64,000 nt of DNA from Rhabdonatronobacter sediminivivens (GTDB lineage: Bacteria; Pseudomonadota; Alphaproteobacteria; Rhodobacterales; Rhodobacteraceae). Shown piece after piece: positions 58,510 to 64,000 of this stretch (positions within the stretch are counted from its first letter, which is position 1; each line of letters opens with the position of its first letter). The position numbers were made by a program, and so were the translations under genes. The stretch is taken from NCBI RefSeq assembly GCF_013415485.1, contig NZ_JACBXS010000021.1, positions 1 through 64,000 on the forward strand, written 5' to 3'. The notes below the pieces were generated by a model. The model was not told where the DNA came from and did no database searches. It saw only the letters and a program-made list of their open reading frames with translations.

Positions 58510-59841
58510 TCAGCGTTCGCGAAAGGCGCGGTTGAAATAGTCCATCAGCGGCTGGGTCAGGTATCGGATCGGTGTGCGGTCGCCGGTGCGGATAAAGGCA
58601 TCGACCGGCATGCCTGGGACGATCCGCACCCCCTCCAGAAGGTCGATCTGATCGGGCGATATATCGACCTCGGCCAGGTAAAACATCTGCCCGGTGCTGG
58701 GGTTTTCGAACACATCGGGCGAGACGCGCCGCACGAACCCTTCGATCGGCGGGATCGTGCGCTGGTCCAGTGCTGCAAATTGCAGCGATACGTCCTGGCC
58801 CACATAGACCTCATCGACATGGAGGGGGTCAACCTGGGCATGGATCACCAGCGGGCGATCCTGCGGCACGATATACATGATCGGCTCGGCGGGCTGTGTC
58901 ACGGCCATTGGGCCGAACACCTTCTGGTCATAGATCACGCCACCCACCGGCGCGCGGATATCCAGCCGGCTGAGCCGGTCCAGCACAGCGCGGCGGCGTT
59001 CCAGAAGCTCGTTCTCGCGCACTTCAAGCTCGCGGATTTCGGCGATGGCCTGTTCGCGCCGCTCAATCTGCATGCGCAGGATTTCCATGTCGATTTCGAC
59101 CATCCGGCCCGCCAGTTCGGCCGATTTCGCCTCCAGCTCACCCAGCTGCCCGGCCAACGCGGCGGCATCGCGGCGCATGGCCTGCAGCCGCGGGGTTTCG
59201 GACAGTCCCCGTTCCACCAGCGAGGTCAGCGCGGCCAGCTCGGTCTCGATGATCTCGATCTGCTGATCCATGGCTTCATGCTGGGCGCGCACACCCGTGC
59301 GCTGCTGCTCGGTCTGCCGCTGGCGGTTCTGCAGCTGTTCGATCTGTTTGAGCATGGTTTCACGCCGGGCCTCGAACAGCTGGACATTGCCCTGCCAGGC
59401 CTCGGCGATGCGGCGATCGTCGGCGCGGGCGTCCTCCAGCGGCGGCGGCGCGCGCATCTCCTCGGCGCCGTCACGCTCGGCCTCCAGGCGGATGCGGCGC
59501 GATTGCAGGCCGAAGAGCTCACCCTCGAGGATGGAAAGCTCGGTGCGCAGGAACGTATCATCGAGGCGCAGCAACAGATCACCCTGGGCGACGGTCTGCC
59601 CTTCGCGCACGTTCAGTTCCGAAACGATCCCCCCGTCCAGATGCTGAACGATCTGGCGGTTTTCCAGCAGCGCCACCGTTCCCGAGGCGGTCACCGCCCC
59701 CGAGATGAAGGTAAAGAAGGACCAGTAGCCAAAGCCTCCCAACAAGAGCACGATCCCCACTGCGCCCACCAACATGGGAAAGCGCACCGAAAGCCCCCCC
59801 CCAGACATGCCGCCGGGGGCCTGTTCCGCGCTGGCGCTCAT
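58510..59841 (-). CDS. Type I secretion membrane fusion protein (HlyD/PrtE family)
   Basis: 443 residues. One N-terminal helix (about 28-50), a biotinyl/lipoyl-like half (QHLDGGIVSELNVREGQTVA), long coiled-coil hairpin (about 95-290; TMLKQIEQLQNRQRQTEQQR) and the C-terminal beta-barrel (YVGQDVSLQFAALDQRTIPP). It bridges the inner-membrane ABC exporter to the outer-membrane channel. It overlaps the ABC gene by four bases. The TolC-like partner is not in the window. Confidence 0.93.
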   Translation of the reverse strand: MSASAEQAPGGMSGGGLSVRFPMLVGAVGIVLLLGGFGYWSFFTFISGAVTASGTVALLENRQIVQHLDGGIVSELNVREGQTVAQGDLLLRLDDTFLRTELSILEGELFGLQSRRIRLEAERDGAEEMRAPPPLEDARADDRRIAEAWQGNVQLFEARRETMLKQIEQLQNRQRQTEQQRTGVRAQHEAMDQQIEIIETELAALTSLVERGLSETPRLQAMRRDAAALAGQLGELEAKSAELAGRMVEIDMEILRMQIERREQAIAEIRELEVRENELLERRRAVLDRLSRLDIRAPVGGVIYDQKVFGPMAVTQPAEPIMYIVPQDRPLVIHAQVDPLHVDEVYVGQDVSLQFAALDQRTIPPIEGFVRRVSPDVFENPSTGQMFYLAEVDISPDQIDLLEGVRIVPGMPVDAFIRTGDRTPIRYLTQPLMDYFNRAFRER

Positions 59842-61583
59842 GCCTTGCCTCCGCTCTGGCGGGGTACCGCCGGAGAGATCGTTCCTGCGGTGCGGCGGCC
59901 CGGTTCCAGAACCTGCGCCAGAACCTGATCGCGCGGGCCAAAGGCGCGGCTCTGGCCGTCTTCAAGCATAAGCAGCACATCGCATTCCGAAATCGCCGCG
60001 GGTCGATGGGCCATGATGACGACAGCCTTGCCTTCGGCCTTCAGCGACCGGATGGCGTGGTTCAGCGCTGCAGTGCCCGCGGCATCGAGGTTGGAATTCG
60101 GCTCATCCAGAACTACCACCACGGGATCGTTGTAGAGTGCGCGCGCCAGCGCAATCCGCTGCATCTGCCCGCCCGAAAGCCGACCGATTCCTTCGGGCAG
60201 GAAGGTATCATACCCGTCAGGAAACTTGAGGATCAGATCATGGGCATTGGCGGCCTTGGCCGCCTCGACGATCCTGTTCTTGTCGGCGTCGCTCTCCATC
60301 CGGGCGATGTTCTGGGCAACGGTGCCTTCAAGAAGCCCCACGGATTGGGGAACATAGCCCATGTATTTGCCCAGCACATCGGGCGGATACTGGTCCAGCG
60401 TCGCGCCATCGAGGCGCAACGTGCCGCTGACCGGCTGGATCAACCCGGTCAGAACCCGCGCCAGGGTGCTTTTTCCTGACCCGCTGACACCGATCACCCC
60501 CATGGCCTGGCCCGGGGTGACCTCGAAGGAAATGCCGTGCAGCAAGGGAATATTCTCACCGGGGGCCATGACGGTGATCTGTTCGGCCTTCAGATGGGCC
60601 TTGGGGCGTGGCAGGGGGGTGCGCTCGGCCTCGGGGGCGGTTTCGGACAGCAACTTGCCCAGCCCGTGCCAGCCGCGCTGCGCCGCCTGCACCAGCGGCC
60701 ACTGGCCGATCCCCTGTTCGATGGGCGCCAGCGCGCGGCCCAGCAGGATGGACCCCGCGATCATCGCGCCGGGGGTAAGCTGGTTAAGAAGCACCAGATA
60801 GGCCCCCAGCCCCAGCATGGCCGATTGCAGGAACAGCCGCAGCGCCTTGGTAGAGGTGGTGAACACCCCGGTACGGTCACTGGCGGACACGGTCTGGTCC
60901 AGGGCCTGGCTCCGCATCTTCTGCCAGATCGCGCGCACCTCGGCGCCCATGCCCATGCTGCGGATGGTTTCGGCCTGCAACTGGACCTGATCGGCAAAAC
61001 GGTCAGCGCGCTGCGTGCTGGCCTGCGCCTGCCCCACCGGCTGCCGGGTGAGGAACTGATGCGCCAGGGTCAGCAGGATCAGAACCGTGCCCCCCAGCAG
61101 CGCCAGAATTCCCAGCCACGGATGCAGCATGAAGATCACCGCGATGAACAGCGGCGTCCAGGGGATATCAAAAAAGGTCATCGGTGCGGGCGAGGTAAAC
61201 AGCCGCTGGATGGATTCCAGATCGCGCAGGCCGGTCGCGCCACGCGGAGAGTCGCGGTCAGCGGACTGGCGCAGGGTGGCGTTGAAGGTCCGCCCGTCCA
61301 GCATGGCCTGAAACCGCGCGCCGGCCCGGGCGATCACGCGACCGCGCGCGTAATCAAAGACCGCCATCATGGCAAAAAGAAACCCTACCAGAACAGTCAG
61401 CGCCGTGAGCGTTTCCAGCGACCGGCTGCCCAGCACCCGGTCATAGATCTGCAGCATGTAGATGGGGCCGGTCAGCATCAAAAGGTTCACAAAGATGCTG
61501 AACAGGAACACTGAAAGGAACAGATGCGCGCTCTGGTTGCGGGCTTTGCGAAGTTCCGTCGTTCCGGTCATGCCTAATCTCAT
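59838..61583 (-). CDS. Type I secretion ABC permease/ATPase (PrtD family)
   Basis: About 581 residues. Five to six transmembrane helices (FLFSIFVNLLMLTGPIYMLQ first), then the ATPase domain: Walker A GVSGSGKSTLARV, signature LSGGQMQRIALARAL, Walker B VVVLDEPNSNLD and switch His in MAHRPAAI. There is no C39 peptidase or CLD domain before the helices, as in PrtD. Starts at 61595 (GTG) or 61571 (ATG) are possible. It exports the RTX protein encoded just upstream. Confidence 0.94.
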   Translation of the reverse strand: MRLGMTGTTELRKARNQSAHLFLSVFLFSIFVNLLMLTGPIYMLQIYDRVLGSRSLETLTALTVLVGFLFAMMAVFDYARGRVIARAGARFQAMLDGRTFNATLRQSADRDSPRGATGLRDLESIQRLFTSPAPMTFFDIPWTPLFIAVIFMLHPWLGILALLGGTVLILLTLAHQFLTRQPVGQAQASTQRADRFADQVQLQAETIRSMGMGAEVRAIWQKMRSQALDQTVSASDRTGVFTTSTKALRLFLQSAMLGLGAYLVLLNQLTPGAMIAGSILLGRALAPIEQGIGQWPLVQAAQRGWHGLGKLLSETAPEAERTPLPRPKAHLKAEQITVMAPGENIPLLHGISFEVTPGQAMGVIGVSGSGKSTLARVLTGLIQPVSGTLRLDGATLDQYPPDVLGKYMGYVPQSVGLLEGTVAQNIARMESDADKNRIVEAAKAANAHDLILKFPDGYDTFLPEGIGRLSGGQMQRIALARALYNDPVVVVLDEPNSNLDAAGTAALNHAIRSLKAEGKAVVIMAHRPAAISECDVLLMLEDGQSRAFGPRDQVLAQVLEPGRRTAGTISPAVPRQSGGKA

Positions 61584-61649
61584 AATCGCCGCCACCAGGC
61601 ATGTGCCTCGCGCTCAGCCATAATCACGCTTTAAAATATCACTGGGGCG

Positions 61650-61682
61650 CCCTGCCCAAGGCCCCATGGGCCCCGGGCAGGG
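61650..61682 (-). terminator. Hairpin between the RTX gene and the exporter gene
   Basis: Outer arms CCCTGCCC (61650-61657) and GGGCAGGG (61675-61682), with inner GGCCC/GGGCC. On the minus strand it follows the RTX stop and precedes TGATATTTTAAAG, so it may be a partial terminator letting substrate exceed exporter. Confidence 0.6.
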
Positions 61683-61693
61683 TCTGCGTCGGA

Positions 61694-64000
61694 TCACAGG
61701 ATGAAGTCGCTTTCGAACAGTTCACCTGCCCGGACCACCTGAATTTCGATATCCGCGCTGCCGTTACCGTTCACGTCACCAAGGATCATCGATGTGTTGT
61801 TGCTGTCCGTCCAGAAGCGAAGTTCCGCCACACCGGAGCCCGAGAAACCGGCATTTCCGAGGAATACGAAACTGTCACCGTCGACGATGGCGTCGAGATC
61901 GATGATGTCCTTTCCGGATTCGAAGTTGTAGATCCGGTCGCGGACAGTGCCGCCGCCCACAGTCACATGCGCGTCATCAAGGAAACGGAACGTATCGTTG
62001 CCGTCGCCGCCGTACAGATGGGTGCGCCCTTCGTTACTTATCAGCGTGTTGTTGCCGTCGATACCGCGCAGGACATCTGTCTGGCCCGGAGCGACACCGC
62101 CAGCACTCAGCGTGTCGTTGCCCAGTCCGCCCCGCAACTCATTGGCCTCGCTGTTGCCGACTATGATGTTCCCTCCGTCGCCACCGAACACATTCTGGAT
62201 ATTGCTGATATTGTCGGTCAGGTTTTGGCCCGTAATGCTCCCTGTGCCGGTCTGCAAATTAACGATGACGAAGTTGGTGTTCCCAGCATAACTCAGCGTG
62301 TTCACGCCGCTGCCACCATCGATGGTGTTGGTGTTGTTCGTACCCACACCGCTGAAGAAGAAGTCATCGTCATCGCCGCCGATCATGGTGTCATTGCCGC
62401 CCGAGGCCGGGAAGAGGTTGTTCCCGTCATAGCCCTGGAAGAAGTCCGCCCGGTTGGTGGCATAAGTGGTGAAGTCATCATCCAGATTGGTGCCGCGCAG
62501 CTGGATACCCGGGCTGCCCGAGGTGAACGTATTGCCCGAGAGATCCACCCTCGCACTGGGCAGCGGTCCATAGGCATCGGGAAGCGCGCCGAAGCCCGGC
62601 CCGGTGACGAAGATCGAGTCATTGTTCGGTGCAGCGGCGGTGATGACGTTCCCGTTCACCTGCAGCCCCGTGTCAACGCCCGCACCATCGCCCGTGACGA
62701 TCCCGATGATCCCCTGCACCAGCGTGTTGCCGGTGATGGCGACATTATCGACACCGCTTGCGCTGATCGCCGGATTGCCCAGGGATCCGGCGCCGATGGC
62801 ACCGCTACGATCCACCAGGTTGCCCTCGACCGTGGCATCGTCGCCTTCGATCCGGATGGCAAAGGGCGTGGTGCCAGTATCGGCCGACTGCTCCAGTTTG
62901 TTGTTGCGGGCAACTGCTCCGGTCCCGGCCAGCGTCAGGACACCCTGACCCCCACCCGCGCCGGACGCGTTGATATCGAAATACAGCCCGTCGATGACCA
63001 CATCATCGGCAGTCACCGTGATCTGACCTTCGATCACCGATTCCGGTCCCCGCGCGGAGGCAGCGGCGCCGGCGATGCCTTCATTGGCGCCCAGGATCGT
63101 GACCGATTTGTCGACCTCGACATCCCCGGTGAAGGTGCCGTCAGCCACCATGATGGTGTCACCATTGTCGGCGTAATCCACTGCGGCCTGGATCGACATG
63201 CCGTCCAGCACGATGAAGGTCCGTGCCCCGCCCTCGGTGTTGTCGATGGCCAGCACCTCGATGCTGGTCAGATCCAGCATGCGCCCGTCGATCTGGACTT
63301 CGCCGGTGCCGGTGTTTCCGTCAAAGGCGCTGGCATCCAGATCGCCCATGTCGAAGGCCGCACCGCCATTATCGCGCAGGATGACCGCATCGGTGCCGTC
63401 ACCGCCATCGATGGTGTCATCCCCGGCAAGGCTGATGAACAGGTCATCCCCGTCACCGCCAACCAAGATGTCATCACCCTCGCCGCCGATAAGCACGTCA
63501 TCGCCACCGTTGCCGACCAGAACGTCATTCCCGTCGGTCCCGGTGACCGTGTCAGCACCCTGGCTGCCCAGATACACCAGTTCCTGCCCGGCCGGCACGG
63601 CATTGCCGGTGCCGCCGATGTCGAACTCCACATCCCCGCTCAGGTTCTGCAGGTTGAAATCTGTATCCACATTGTCGAACAGGTTGTTGGTGATGGTGTC
63701 GATGGTTCCGGCGGTCGGCCCTCCCATGCCGATTCCGGTTCCGCTGTTGACGATGGTGTTGTTGTCCACCAGCGAATTGGAGATCGCATAGCTTTCAAGG
63801 CTGAGACCCGTCCCGGCGTTCTCGATCGTGTTGCCGGTGATAATGACATCAGCACCACCGCCGTTCGACCACACCGCCCGGCCCCATGCCGCACTGCTAT
63901 ACTTGTCACCGGCATCGAAGCTGCCATCCCCGCCAAAGAAGTTGTCGGTGATGCTCAGCGACCCGCTGGCCAGAACGTTGGTGAAGATGGCAATGTCATG
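61694..64000 (-). CDS. Large RTX / parallel beta-helix secreted protein, N-terminus beyond window
   Basis: 769 residues are visible and the frame is open to base 64000, so the true start lies outside. Beta-helix (NosD/pectate-lyase-like) rungs such as ITGNTIENAGTG occur first, then calcium-binding nonapeptides (GNDVLVGNGGDDVLIGGEGD, DDILVGGDGDDLF), a second beta-helix (about residues 270-500) and more RTX repeats (ELRGGLGNDTLSAGG, LYGGDGNDTFRF). The end matches the serralysin-type C-terminal domain (RDRIYNFESGKDIIDLDAI) and finishes FESDFIL, a type I secretion signal. Likely the cargo of the two downstream genes. No catalytic domain is visible in this part. Confidence 0.92.
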   Translation of the reverse strand, partial: HDIAIFTNVLASGSLSITDNFFGGDGSFDAGDKYSSAAWGRAVWSNGGGADVIITGNTIENAGTGLSLESYAISNSLVDNNTIVNSGTGIGMGGPTAGTIDTITNNLFDNVDTDFNLQNLSGDVEFDIGGTGNAVPAGQELVYLGSQGADTVTGTDGNDVLVGNGGDDVLIGGEGDDILVGGDGDDLFISLAGDDTIDGGDGTDAVILRDNGGAAFDMGDLDASAFDGNTGTGEVQIDGRMLDLTSIEVLAIDNTEGGARTFIVLDGMSIQAAVDYADNGDTIMVADGTFTGDVEVDKSVTILGANEGIAGAAASARGPESVIEGQITVTADDVVIDGLYFDINASGAGGGQGVLTLAGTGAVARNNKLEQSADTGTTPFAIRIEGDDATVEGNLVDRSGAIGAGSLGNPAISASGVDNVAITGNTLVQGIIGIVTGDGAGVDTGLQVNGNVITAAAPNNDSIFVTGPGFGALPDAYGPLPSARVDLSGNTFTSGSPGIQLRGTNLDDDFTTYATNRADFFQGYDGNNLFPASGGNDTMIGGDDDDFFFSGVGTNNTNTIDGGSGVNTLSYAGNTNFVIVNLQTGTGSITGQNLTDNISNIQNVFGGDGGNIIVGNSEANELRGGLGNDTLSAGGVAPGQTDVLRGIDGNNTLISNEGRTHLYGGDGNDTFRFLDDAHVTVGGGTVRDRIYNFESGKDIIDLDAIVDGDSFVFLGNAGFSGSGVAELRFWTDSNNTSMILGDVNGNGSADIEIQVVRAGELFESDFIL

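Noticed and set aside
63874..63874. GTG at this position as the start of the RTX protein
   Set aside because: The frame stays open with beta-helix sequence all the way to base 64000, so the real start lies outside the window.

Overview
The window is chromosomal DNA of an alphaproteobacterium, very probably a marine or halotolerant member of the Rhodobacteraceae (Roseobacter/Rhodobacter group). The evidence is the high GC content, the NepR-EcfG-PhyR general stress locus, an ectoine-degradation pair (doeA/doeB), a TAXI-type TRAP transporter with a fused permease, a DUF2927 lipoprotein, hflKC-DUF2065, and many compact ATGA/GTGA gene overlaps. No rRNA, tRNA, CRISPR array, transposase or prophage was seen. 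Almost all of it reads as core chromosome; the right edge is a secreted-protein locus.

Layout. 0.3-4 kb: general stress response locus (DUF2383, DUF1328, PhyR, NepR, EcfG, DUF2231), with a near-perfect palindromic EcfG promoter serving phyR and nepR-ecfG divergently. 4-12 kb: a flavin/heme membrane reductase, glutamate dehydrogenase, two tiny membrane peptides, and an alternative heme-copper oxidase operon (CtaG, CopD-like, subunit II, a fused subunit I-III, small membrane protein). 11.9-12.4 kb: infC, apparently starting at an ATA codon. 12.6-17.8 kb: an acidic Pro/Glu-rich anchored protein, doeB, doeA, a PfkB sugar/nucleoside kinase and endonuclease III. 18-23 kb: molybdenum-cofactor block (moeA fused to an unknown N-terminal domain, mobB, mobA, fdhD, DUF2478). 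23-29 kb: glutamate synthase (gltD-gltB). 29-35 kb: uppP, rpiA, gor, hflK, hflC, DUF2065, CAP protein. 35.6-39.8 kb: sulfotransferase-like protein and TAXI TRAP transporter. 39.9-45.2 kb: MarR regulator, nitrilase-family amidase, grxC, comF, methyltransferase, hemH, class I amidotransferase. 45.3-50.9 kb: an envelope-associated block (26-residue peptide, XpaC-like, TelA-like, DUF2927 lipoprotein, SPFH+GYF protein, double zinc-ribbon membrane protein). 50.9-54.7 kb: PfkB kinase, dtd, periplasmic protein, htpX, trmB. 54.8-57.2 kb: a second stress-type cluster (acidic membrane protein, DUF883-like protein, CsbD) next to a HisKA_2-type sensor kinase. 57.6-64 kb: FAH-family hydrolase, then a type I secretion adaptor, its ABC exporter, and a large RTX/beta-helix substrate cut by the window edge.

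How it works together. Three ideas link the parts. First, EcfG-like promoter motifs (GGAAC-N16/17-nGTT) appear not only at the regulators but before DUF1328, a 25-residue peptide and one gene of the 55-kb stress cluster, so the window holds both the regulators and some probable targets; the kinase at 56-57 kb is a candidate input. Second, the 45-51 kb block combines five families typical of envelope-stress neighbourhoods and is the best candidate for a poorly described system. Third, three convergent gene junctions carry the same unusual element: a long inverted repeat whose loop is four GGG runs separated by T, a textbook G-quadruplex motif.
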